A stretch of DNA of 40,384 bases from the NCBI GenBank assembly GCA_031181325.1, contig JAPSKX010000024.1, positions 1 to 40,384 of the forward strand, read 5' to 3'. The first letter of the stretch is position 1. Each line of letters opens with the position of its first letter. Shown piece by piece: positions 8,345 to 15,041 of the stretch. The notes below the pieces were generated by a model, which was not told the origin of the DNA, made no database searches, and worked only from the letters and a program-made list of their open reading frames with translations. Origin of the DNA: Paenibacillus sp. Its GTDB lineage: Bacteria; Bacillota; Bacilli; Paenibacillales; YIM-B00363. Position numbers and translations under genes: made by a program.

Positions 8345-9093
8345 ACCTGTTCAGCACGAAGAGACATTTTCAAAATAGCGAATGTACGACGGCCGTTCTT
8401 CCGGTAGGCGCGATCGAACAACACGGCAGCCATCTGCCGGTCGGTACGGACGCGATTATCGCGGACGAGGTCGCTTCCCGGATCGCCAAGCGGCTGGACG
8501 CATATTTGTTGCCGTGCGTCAGCATCTCCTCCTCCATCGAGCACCGGGAAAGCAAGGGGACCGTCTACTTGAAAGCGGATACGCTGGCGCTCGTCTTGCG
8601 CGACATCGCGGAATCGCTTCGATACACGGGATTCAAGCGGTTGATCGTCTTCACCGGCCATGGCGGCAACTGGATTCTGAAGCCGACGATCCGTCAGATG
8701 AATCGCGACTATGCGGAACGCGGCCACGAGCTCAAGACGATTCTGATTCCGTCGAATATCGCGGGCGCCCGAATCGGCGAAGTCGTAACCCACACGCAGC
8801 ACGATCTGCATGCGGGGGAGAAGGAGACGTCCATCATGCTGCATCTGTGTCCGGAGCATGTCGAACCGATCGCGCCGCAGCAGAAGCCGACGACGTCTCC
8901 TCAAGATTACATGGATTACTTCGATGTGTCAGAGATTACCGAGGACGGATACTGGGGGTACCCGGAAGAGGCGACGGCCGAGAAGGGGTGCCGTTTGCTC
9001 GACTTATATGAAGCAGGCGCGATCGCTTATATCGACGCGCTCGAGCGGGAGCGTCGAGCGATTGCCGAACGTACGCGCAGCCGCGGCAAATAA
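8338..9093 (+). CDS. Creatininase family amidohydrolase
   Basis: A 251-residue creatininase-fold metal hydrolase. The family hydrolyses cyclic or linear amides (creatinine amidohydrolase, formamide hydrolases, the MftE peptidase). Ligand motifs are visible: 'PVGAIEQHGSHLPVGTD' (E27, H29, D38), 'FTGHGGN' (106-111) and 'DLHAGEKETS' (H158, E161). The GTG start lies inside the M20 gene, overlapping by 7 bp, with a GGGG stretch about 10 bases upstream. The pair probably acts in sequence on one substrate: ring or amide opening by one enzyme and deacylation by the other. This pathway is inferred from coupling, not from any substrate signature. Confidence 0.88.
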   Translation: MLNLFSTKRHFQNSECTTAVLPVGAIEQHGSHLPVGTDAIIADEVASRIAKRLDAYLLPCVSISSSIEHRESKGTVYLKADTLALVLRDIAESLRYTGFKRLIVFTGHGGNWILKPTIRQMNRDYAERGHELKTILIPSNIAGARIGEVVTHTQHDLHAGEKETSIMLHLCPEHVEPIAPQQKPTTSPQDYMDYFDVSEITEDGYWGYPEEATAEKGCRLLDLYEAGAIAYIDALERERRAIAERTRSRGK

Positions 9094-9236
9094 GTACGAC
9101 ATGGGTGTCACCTTATTTACCCAAGGACCATCGTCGCTCCGCGCGCCTTGATCCCGTTACCATCGCGCGTTCCGTACGTATAGAACAGAAGATACGCGAG
9201 GGAACATAGGAGAATCGATACGCGGGGGTGGCATCA

Positions 9237-9698
9237 TTGGATCAAAGAACATTCGAACGACTGAAGGAACGCATTCTTCGTCTTCAGGAGCACCCCGACG
9301 CGAAGCGCCTGGACGCCGCCAAGCTGGAACGCATAACGATACGCATGGAGTCCTTCTCGCGCAACGATCGTTGCGGGACGTGCGAGACGTTGCTGAGCGA
9401 AGCGGACGAACGCGTCGGAACGTTGGCCGAACGAAGCGAAGCGACGGGCAAAGACGAGTTGAAGTCGTACCGACGATGGCTCGGTACGGCGACCGCGCAC
9501 CTGCAACAAAAGCATCAACTCGTTCCGGAAGGAACTTACTTAGCGATCTACATGTCGATGGGGCTGTCAATCGGCCTTGTGTTCGGTCTGACGATCTTCG
9601 ATAACGCGGCTCTGGGAATGCCGATCGGCATGAGCATCGGCCTCGCGATCGGCGCCGGCTTGGACGCGGACGCGAAGAAGAAAGGGAAGACGATATAG
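9237..9698 (+). CDS. Hypothetical membrane protein with glycine-zipper-like C-terminus
   Basis: The TTG at 9237 is preferred as start because GGGGGTGG (9224-9231) is correctly spaced for it; a GTG at 9228 in the same frame lacks a good site. This gives 153 residues. The N-terminal two-thirds are charged and helical (LKERILRLQEHP, LERITIRMES), with a CGTC pair in 'NDRCGTCETLL' that could bind metal or form a disulfide. The C-terminal part has two hydrophobic segments rich in small residues, 'YMSMGLSIGLVFGLTIF' and 'GMPIGMSIGLAIGAGL', then a lysine-rich end. The repeated 'G-x-S-I-G-L' spacing resembles glycine-zipper packing. I do not recognise a characterised family. Confidence 0.7.
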   Translation: MDQRTFERLKERILRLQEHPDAKRLDAAKLERITIRMESFSRNDRCGTCETLLSEADERVGTLAERSEATGKDELKSYRRWLGTATAHLQQKHQLVPEGTYLAIYMSMGLSIGLVFGLTIFDNAALGMPIGMSIGLAIGAGLDADAKKKGKTI

Positions 9699-9715
9699 TT
9701 TCAAGCGACACGCAT

Positions 9716-9755
9716 TGCGCTGCAGTCCAAGGTTAGGGCTGCGGCGCATTTATAT
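9716..9755 (+). terminator. Intrinsic terminator
   Basis: A 13-bp stem with two G-U pairs (9716-9728 with 9736-9748) and a 7-nt loop is followed by TTTATATT. It lies 17 bp after the stop of the small membrane protein gene. The rest of 9756-9897 shows no gene; there are only short inverted words (ATTCA-N5-TGAAT near 9816). Confidence 0.6.
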
Positions 9756-9897
9756 TACGGGAGTTCCGTTGGCCTACGATAGAAGTTCCGTGTTCATTGC
9801 GGTATTCGTATCCATTCACGACATGAATAGTAAATGCGGTTAATGATTAAAATCGCGTGAATGAGCGATTAACGCCCGAACACCCGTCACGCCTAAG

Positions 9898-9927
9898 AAG
9901 GCCCGCGCCGGCGCGAGGCGCGGCCTT
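9898..9927 (-). terminator. Possible terminator of the ECF-transporter operon
   Basis: On the minus strand, AAGGCCGCGC pairs with GCGCGGGCCTT (one bulged base) directly at the DUF1284 stop codon, and TTCTT follows. The stem is strong but the U-tract poor. Confidence 0.35.
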
Positions 9928-10354
9928 ACCGTCGCTTCGGCAGAGGCGCCAATCCTTCGCCGGCCGCGATGCGGGCGACGCCTTCCTCGCAGACGCCGTA
10001 CGGCAGCCATCGGCAGGTCGCGCACATCCGTGGAATGTCCTCGGGGCGCATCCGGGATTGCAGGCCTCCGAGCACATCCCGCCATAACAGCTTCTCCCCG
10101 GTATTCAAGCCGATGCGCCGCAGCGCTTCGTCGTCTCGCTCCCGTACGCTCGCCGCATCGCAATGATACGGTTGGTCTGCGGGGTAACAAGCGCACAGGT
10201 CGTCGGGACCATGCACGATCTCCACCTCGGTGCTCGGGTCGGCGCGAAGCTTCTCGTATACGTTCGCCATGTTCTCCGCGAACTCCGGCGAGTATCCCAT
10301 ACCGCGAAAGCCTAGTAAACATAATAGATGATGTCCTCGCAACTTGACGCTCAC
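9926..10354 (-). CDS. DUF1284 domain-containing protein
   Basis: A 142-residue cytoplasmic protein with the DUF1284 pattern: 'KLRGHHLLCLLGFRGMGYS' at the start, then a spread of cysteines ('DDLCACYP', 'HCDA', 'MCATCRW', 'GVCEEG'). These suggest a metal or iron-sulfur site, but no function is established. The GTG start follows AAGGAGGTG and overlaps the stop of the ATPase-EcfT fusion gene by 4 bp (GTGA), so it is the third, translationally coupled gene of the ECF operon. Position suggests a role linked to the imported vitamin, probably biotin; that is inference. Confidence 0.85.
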   Translation of the reverse strand: MSVKLRGHHLLCLLGFRGMGYSPEFAENMANVYEKLRADPSTEVEIVHGPDDLCACYPADQPYHCDAASVRERDDEALRRIGLNTGEKLLWRDVLGGLQSRMRPEDIPRMCATCRWLPYGVCEEGVARIAAGEGLAPLPKRR

Positions 10355-12030
10355 AGCGCCACCTCCTTCACGGCTCGGATCAGCAGCAGGATAACAAACA
10401 TCGACGTGCCGGCCCAGACGACCATCCTCTCTTGGCGAACGTTCCTACCCGAACCCAGGACATGTCGAGGGACGCTCCTGAACCGTTCCGGCTGCAGGAA
10501 GCCCTTCATCTCGAGCGCGACGATCAGATCCTCGACGGCTTGAAACAGCGACGTCAGCAACGGGACGACGAAGACGGGAAGGTCGAGCAGATGGATCTGC
10601 CCCGGCTTCGTGCCGCGCTTGCCCCGCGACTTCGCGATGGTCCCGAACCGATCCGCTTCTTCGAGAATGAGCGGAATGAACCGGAGCACGAGGGACGCGC
10701 TAAGCGCCAGCACCTCGACGGGGAAGCCGATGCGCCGCAACGGTCGAAGACCGCGCTCGAGACCGCTCTTCATGTCGGCCGTGCTTGTCGATAACGTGAA
10801 TACGAGTCCGAAAGCGGTAATCTCGAAAAATGCGAACAGTCTGCGGAACGTCTCGACCGCCGATTCGAGAGAGAAGCCGAGAGGCCACCCGAATCGAATG
10901 CCGGAGAAGGCGACCGCGAACGCCATGAACCACGCAAGCGGCTTGCAAAGGCGAATCAAGCGCTTCCTGTCGACGCTCGTCAGAGCGGTCCAACAGGCGA
11001 AAGCGAAGGGCAGGACGGCGACGAGTCCGATCCAGCCGGTCTGTACGATAATGCCGATCGACACAAGCGTATAGACCAGCCACTTCCGCTTCGCGTCGAT
11101 CCGGTATATAGTGCTGCGGAGGTGTTGGCCGGAACTCGCGGAATCGCGTCTCGTCGCAGTCGTAGAAGGCATCGAAATCGGCTCATCGACAGGCGCGCCG
11201 CGCAAGTTGTTCGCGATCGCTTCGGCGACCCGTTCCGGCGTCAAGGCGCCCTTCGGGACGAGAACGCCCGCATGGCGGAGCGCCGCGGCCGCTTGCATCG
11301 ACTCCGGAAGACCGACTCCGCTCGCCAGCAGCAGCTCCGGCTGCGCGGCCAACTCCTCCGCGGCAACGACCGCAGCCACTTCTCCTTCCCGAAGTACGAC
11401 GACCCGATCGGCTATGGGCAAGAACGCGTCCAGGTCATGCGTCGCCAGCACGATACCGCAGCTGCGCTTCCATTGCGTCAGTTCCGCCGTAAAGCGCCCA
11501 AGCGCGCGACCGTCCAAGCCGGCGGACGGTTCGTCGAGGAACAGCCACGGCGTTCCCGTCGCCATCGTCGTCGCGAGCGATACGCGACGCTTCTGCCCGC
11601 CGCTGAGTTGGAAGGGGGAGCTGGACGGAATGGAAGCGGGGAGTCCTTGGCTCTCGAGCGCCGACGTCATGCGCTCGGCCTTCGCTTCGGCAGAGAGTCG
11701 GTAGGGACGCAGCGAATAATCGAATTCGCCCTTCACCGTACCGGCGAACAATTGATGCTCGGGAAACTGGAAGGTCAGCGCCGTACGCAGCAGCAGCTCG
11801 CGGTTCGGACGATCGCCGTCCCACAGCGGCCGTTCGTCGAACGTCACATTCCCGCCGGAGGGCGGGGCGAGGCCGGCCATCGCGCGCAGAAGCGTCGACT
11901 TCCCGGAGCCGGAACGACCGACGACGAGCGTGATCGCGCAAGTCTCCGCCTCGAAGGAGACGTCTCGCAATATCTCGCGCTCCTCGCTGCCCGATCCCGA
12001 GACGGAGAGATTCGTTACGCGGAGGCTCAT
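10351..12030 (-). CDS. ECF transporter fusion: ABC ATPase joined to EcfT-like transmembrane component
   Basis: A 559-residue fusion. Residues 1 to about 230 are an ABC ATPase: Walker A GRSGSGKST (38-46), Q-loop 'LTFQFPEHQ', signature LSGGQ (142-146), Walker B 'WLFLDEPSAGLD' (E167) and switch His in 'LATHD' (H198). A linker of about 80 residues follows. From about 305 to the end is an EcfT/CbiQ/BioN domain with hydrophobic helices and coupling-helix motifs 'KSRGKRG' and 'EMKGF', variants of the Ala-Arg-Gly motifs that contact the ATPases. Fusing EcfA to EcfT is unusual; normally they are separate polypeptides. It overlaps the upstream ATPase gene by 4 bp (ATGA) and the downstream DUF1284 gene by 4 bp. 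With the neighbouring ATPase and divergent bioY it would make a complete transporter. Confidence 0.88.
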   Translation of the reverse strand: MSLRVTNLSVSGSGSEEREILRDVSFEAETCAITLVVGRSGSGKSTLLRAMAGLAPPSGGNVTFDERPLWDGDRPNRELLLRTALTFQFPEHQLFAGTVKGEFDYSLRPYRLSAEAKAERMTSALESQGLPASIPSSSPFQLSGGQKRRVSLATTMATGTPWLFLDEPSAGLDGRALGRFTAELTQWKRSCGIVLATHDLDAFLPIADRVVVLREGEVAAVVAAEELAAQPELLLASGVGLPESMQAAAALRHAGVLVPKGALTPERVAEAIANNLRGAPVDEPISMPSTTATRRDSASSGQHLRSTIYRIDAKRKWLVYTLVSIGIIVQTGWIGLVAVLPFAFACWTALTSVDRKRLIRLCKPLAWFMAFAVAFSGIRFGWPLGFSLESAVETFRRLFAFFEITAFGLVFTLSTSTADMKSGLERGLRPLRRIGFPVEVLALSASLVLRFIPLILEEADRFGTIAKSRGKRGTKPGQIHLLDLPVFVVPLLTSLFQAVEDLIVALEMKGFLQPERFRSVPRHVLGSGRNVRQERMVVWAGTSMFVILLLIRAVKEVAL

Positions 12031-12842
12031 GCCTTATTCACCGCCTCCGCTAACGCCTCGGGCCGGAGCGGGCGCGACGGAAGGGGGATCCCGAGCGCAA
12101 AGAGCGCCTTCGCCGTGCGCACGACGAACGGCGGTTCGAAGCCAAGCGCATCGCAAGGGACCGCGTCTCCGTCTCCATAGAAGAAAGCTGAAGGGCTTCC
12201 GTCATAGACGATTGTTCCGTGCTCCAGCACCAAGACGCGGTCCGCGGACGCGACTTCCTCCATACGATGCGTTGCCCATACGATCGTTCGGCCGCTTCGA
12301 TGCAACGACACGGCCGCGCCCAGCACCGCTTGGCGGGAAGCGGGATCGAGCATGGACGTAGCTTCGTCGAGTACGATGCACTCCGCTCCGGCGACTAAGC
12401 AGCCCGCAACGTTCAACAGCTGCTTCTGCCCTCCGGACAGGTGCTTGACGGGCTCGTCGAGCGGGACGTTCAACCCAACTTCCAGCAGCAGTTCCTCCCA
12501 CCGGGAACGGAGGACGCGCAGGTCCTCCGACGCCATCTCCCGCGCAGCGCATAGAGCGAGCTCTTCGATCACCGTCTCGCCCAGGATTTGCGTCTCCGGT
12601 TGCTGCAGTACCATGTGAACCGACCCGTCTTTCTCAACGGTTCTCTCCCCGTTCGAGAGCGGCGCGATCCCGGCGAGCGCCTTCGAGAGCGTGCTCTTGC
12701 CGCCGCCGTTACGGCCGAGGAGAGCGGTCCATGACCCTCTATATAAATCTAGCGAAACGCGTTCCAACGCCGAAGCGCGCTCCAACGATGCGCCAACGTA
12801 ACGTACAGTTGCCTCGCGAAGCGAAATCGCAATCTTTTCCAT
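12027..12842 (-). CDS. ECF transporter ATPase (EcfA type)
   Basis: A 271-residue ABC ATPase of the energy-coupling-factor class. Visible motifs are Walker A GRNGGGKST (43-51), Q-loop 'MVLQQPETQILG', signature LSGGQ (135-139), Walker B 'CIVLDEATSMLD' (E160) and switch His in 'WATHR' (H192). It is the first gene of a three-gene minus-strand operon and overlaps the next by ATGA. The ribosome binding site is weak (GAGGA about 13 bases upstream of ATG). Its promoter overlaps the BirA-type operator shared with bioY, so biotin is the likely substrate. I infer that it pairs with the ATPase half of the fusion protein as an asymmetric dimer. Confidence 0.9.
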   Translation of the reverse strand: MEKIAISLREATVRYVGASLERASALERVSLDLYRGSWTALLGRNGGGKSTLSKALAGIAPLSNGERTVEKDGSVHMVLQQPETQILGETVIEELALCAAREMASEDLRVLRSRWEELLLEVGLNVPLDEPVKHLSGGQKQLLNVAGCLVAGAECIVLDEATSMLDPASRQAVLGAAVSLHRSGRTIVWATHRMEEVASADRVLVLEHGTIVYDGSPSAFFYGDGDAVPCDALGFEPPFVVRTAKALFALGIPLPSRPLRPEALAEAVNKA

Positions 12843-12867
12843 AGGGGCTATTCAATCCTCGCGTGTT

Positions 12868-12895
12868 ATGATACAATCCATCTGCCTACTGTTAA
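12868..12895 (-). promoter_or_regulatory. Promoter of the ECF operon, overlapping the BirA operator
   Basis: On the minus strand, TTAACA (12895-12890) and TATCAT (12873-12868) are separated by 16 bp, each matching consensus at five of six positions. The -35 lies inside the left half of the BirA-type operator, so a bound repressor would block it. A possible plus-strand -10 for bioY, TACAAT (12872-12877), lies beside it. Confidence 0.6.
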
Positions 12896-12920
12896 CCACG
12901 CCACAAAATTTCGGTTAACA
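12890..12920 (+). promoter_or_regulatory. BirA-type biotin operator
   Basis: TGTTAACC (12890-12897) and its exact inverse GGTTAACA (12913-12920) are separated by 15 bp. This matches the known BirA operator of Gram-positive bacteria (TTGTTAACC-N15-GGTTAACAA type). It sits between bioY and the divergent ECF operon, placed to repress both when biotinyl-AMP-BirA is bound. Confidence 0.87.
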
Positions 12921-12955
12921 ATGATACTTTACCATACGTAGGGAGTGAGGAGCAA

Positions 12956-13567
12956 TTGAAACAATCGTTTACTTTGCGGGGAGTGGCGTTCAGCGCCCTG
13001 TTCGCCGCGCTGGTCGTCGTCTTCGGGTATGTTAGCATTCCGCTCGGCTTTACGCCGGTGCCGGTCACGCTGCAGACGCTCGCCGTCATGCTCGCGGGAG
13101 GCTTGCTCGGCGCGCGTTACGGATTTTTCAGTATGCTGCTGGTTATCGTACTGACCGCGCTCGGACTTCCGTTGTTGGGGGGGAGAGGCGGGATCGCGGC
13201 GCTGCTCGGACCGACCGGCGGGTACGTCGTCGCCTGGCCGTTCGCCGCGCTCCTGATCGGCTTCGTCGTCGGGAAAGTCCGTTCTACGGGGTGGGCCGGA
13301 TACGCCGTCGTCTTCCTTGCCATGGCGTGCTTCGGTTCGCTCCTGTTGTACGTCACCGGCGTCCCCTGGCTTGCTCACGCGGCTAACTATCCGCTGTCGA
13401 AGGCGCTCGCGCAAGGACTGTACCCCTACATTCCGGGGGATCTGGTGAAAGCTGCGGCAGCGACGGCGATGACGGTGGCGCTGCGCCGGGCATTCCCGCA
13501 GGAGCGGCTGACCGGCCACGGGAGTTATGCCGTTCGGCCGGACGGCCCGGCGGCGCGCCGCTCGTGA
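12956..13567 (+). CDS. bioY: Biotin transporter substrate-binding subunit BioY
   Basis: A 203-residue integral membrane S-component of an ECF transporter that binds biotin and works with the T-component and ATPases. The family pattern is clear: 'FAALVVVFGYVSIPLGFTP', 'VPVTLQTLAVMLAGGLLGARYG' (the BioY hallmark), 'LPLLGGRGGIAALLGPTGGYVVAWPFAA' and 'GDLVKAAAA', with about six hydrophobic segments. The TTG at 12956 is the start, with GGGAGTGAGGAG just upstream. A BirA-type operator lies 36 bp before it, consistent with repression by biotin. The C-terminal tail (about 20 residues) is polar. Confidence 0.95.
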   Translation: MKQSFTLRGVAFSALFAALVVVFGYVSIPLGFTPVPVTLQTLAVMLAGGLLGARYGFFSMLLVIVLTALGLPLLGGRGGIAALLGPTGGYVVAWPFAALLIGFVVGKVRSTGWAGYAVVFLAMACFGSLLLYVTGVPWLAHAANYPLSKALAQGLYPYIPGDLVKAAAATAMTVALRRAFPQERLTGHGSYAVRPDGPAARRS

Positions 13568-13611
13568 CGGGTTGACGGGGTCGAAGAAATGATTTAGGTT
13601 GAAACAGGAAG

Positions 13612-13639
13612 GGCGGACCGGAAATGGGTCCGCCTTTTT
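13612..13639 (+). terminator. Intrinsic terminator of bioY
   Basis: GGCGGACC (13612-13619) pairs with GGTCCGCC (13627-13634) over a 7-nt loop, followed by TTTTT. Confidence 0.85.
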
Positions 13640-13798
13640 CGCGTCCAATAATCGACAAACAACTTCATAAAAATTACCGAGATTGCGACATGCTTCTCGA
13701 TCGCGGTTTAGTACAATCGACTTAATTTAACGGCTTGTACGAATAAAGAGGGAGTCTGTCGCTTATTATCTTCCAGAAGCCAAAATCCATTTTCAATA

Positions 13799-13811
13799 GA
13801 GAGGTGCTCTC
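13799..13811 (+). promoter_or_regulatory. Ribosome binding site inside a small hairpin
   Basis: GAGAG-GTG-CTCTC at 13799-13811 is a perfect 5-bp inverted repeat containing the Shine-Dalgarno sequence (GAGAGGTG) of the SH3b/glucosaminidase gene at 13817. It could moderate translation, though the stem is short. Confidence 0.35.
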
Positions 13812-13816
13812 CTATT

Positions 13817-14872
13817 ATGCGCAAAACATTGCTGCAACTGATGATCTCATCTTTGGCAGGCATGATGCTGCTCTTGACGATGGGTTTGGATTTGGGGAAC
13901 GGCAATTCCGCTCCGAAGACTCCCGAACATTCCGCGGGGAACGAAGCTTTATCGTACGTACCGTCTGCCCCGACGCCAGCTCCTGCGCCTGAACCTGCCC
14001 ATGCGGCGGAAACCGATGTACCGCATGCGTCGGAGGCGAGTAAGGCTTCGTATAGATGGGCCGCTGCGCCGAATTCGATAGAAACCCCGGAGGCTCCGGA
14101 AGTCTCCGTATACGAAGTGACCGCTCATCGCCTCAATGTGCGAGTCGAGCCGGGGATAGCTTCTAACATCAAGCATGTCGTTGCGCAAGGAGACAAGCTC
14201 GAGGTCGTCCGCATCGAGGACAACGGCTGGCTTGCCTTGGCGAACGGAGGATACGTCAATGGGAAGTACGCGAAGCGGAGCGGCGGAGTATCCGTCAAAT
14301 CGACGCAAGTCGCGATTCTTTCGCTTGAACTCGAAGCCGCGAAGAAGCCGGCGACGAAGCGGTCGCAAGCCGCGTCCGAACGAGGCAGCGAAGTTCCCGC
14401 GAAACCGACCTCGACCGTGCAATCGGAATCGGGGTTGACGGAAGCGCATATCGCCGCCATCTTCGAAGGGACCGCACTGGAAGGGGAAGGGTTGGAACAG
14501 GCGATCTTGGATGTAGAGAAGGAGCACGGCATTAACGCGTACTTCACCATTGCCGTCATGAAGCTGGAGAGCGGACATGGCAAGAGCCGTCTGGCGAAGG
14601 ACAAAAACAATTTATTCGGCTTGAATGCCGTCGGCAGCAATCCGTACAAGAAAGCGTTCAGCTTCGAAACGAAGGGGGACAGCGTCAAGAAGTTCGGCGA
14701 TTTGATCGCCAAACACTATGTGGACAAGGGGCTCACCAGCATCGAGAAGGTCGCCCAGAAATACTGCAAGGCGAATCCGAAATGGCCTTCGTTGGTAAAG
14801 AGCATCATGAAGAGCGACTACAAGAAGACCGCGGCCCTTGCCGGCGTTAAACCCGCCGTACGTTCGACGTAA
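13817..14872 (+). CDS. Secreted SH3b-domain glucosaminidase (GH73-like)
   Basis: A 351-residue exported protein. Residues 1 to about 30 are a signal peptide or anchor (MRKTLLQLMISSLAGMMLLLTMG). A Pro/Ala/Glu-rich linker runs to about 95, then a bacterial SH3 domain at about 100-155 ('HRLNVRVEPGIASNIKHVV', 'NGWLALANGGYVNGKY'). After a second linker, residues of about 210-340 form a GH73/LysM-associated glucosaminidase domain: 'YFTIAVMKLESGHGKSRLA' carries the expected catalytic Glu (E251), and 'NNLFGLNAVG' and 'DLIAKHYV' are typical. It probably cleaves peptidoglycan glycan strands during wall turnover or sporulation. Monocistronic, ending at a good terminator. Confidence 0.88.
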   Translation: MRKTLLQLMISSLAGMMLLLTMGLDLGNGNSAPKTPEHSAGNEALSYVPSAPTPAPAPEPAHAAETDVPHASEASKASYRWAAAPNSIETPEAPEVSVYEVTAHRLNVRVEPGIASNIKHVVAQGDKLEVVRIEDNGWLALANGGYVNGKYAKRSGGVSVKSTQVAILSLELEAAKKPATKRSQAASERGSEVPAKPTSTVQSESGLTEAHIAAIFEGTALEGEGLEQAILDVEKEHGINAYFTIAVMKLESGHGKSRLAKDKNNLFGLNAVGSNPYKKAFSFETKGDSVKKFGDLIAKHYVDKGLTSIEKVAQKYCKANPKWPSLVKSIMKSDYKKTAALAGVKPAVRST

Positions 14873-14891
14873 CCGTAAGCGATTCGAAGAT

Positions 14892-14918
14892 ATGCGCCGA
14901 TTGCGGCGTATTTTTTTT
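14892..14918 (+). terminator. Intrinsic terminator of the glucosaminidase gene
   Basis: ATGCGCCG (14892-14899) pairs with CGGCGTAT (14904-14911; one G-U) over a 4-nt loop, followed by eight T. Confidence 0.88.
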
Positions 14919-14959
14919 GCGTAAAAAAAGCAAATATGTGAATTCAATTCAACGATACG

Positions 14960-14974
14960 TTTCCTATCAGGAAA
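14960..14974 (+). promoter_or_regulatory. Perfect inverted repeat at the -35 region (operator candidate)
   Basis: TTTCCT-ATC-AGGAAA is a perfect 6-bp inverted repeat with a 3-bp centre. It lies where the -35 of the following promoter should be, so a dimeric regulator bound here would control the three-gene operon at 15042-18323. I do not recognise the motif with confidence. Confidence 0.5.
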
Positions 14975-14981
14975 TTTCATG

Positions 14982-14990
14982 TGGTATAAT
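14982..14990 (+). promoter_or_regulatory. Extended -10 promoter of the di-iron/flavoprotein/PhnD-like operon
   Basis: TGG TATAAT at 14982-14990 is a perfect extended -10, 51 bp upstream of the ATG at 15042. No consensus -35 is seen; the inverted repeat at 14960-14974 occupies that place. Confidence 0.7.
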
Positions 14991-15041
14991 GTTTCAATGT
15001 TCATTCATCGCGAGAGATTCGCGAAAGGAGCCGTTATCACA

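Noticed and set aside
9756..9897. Short inverted words suggestive of an operator or small RNA.
   Set aside because: No promoter-terminator pair or conserved structure can be seen from one sequence.
14979..15041. N-terminal extension of the di-iron protein frame.
   Set aside because: It begins inside the perfect TATAAT promoter element; the ATG at 15042 has its own AAAGGAG.
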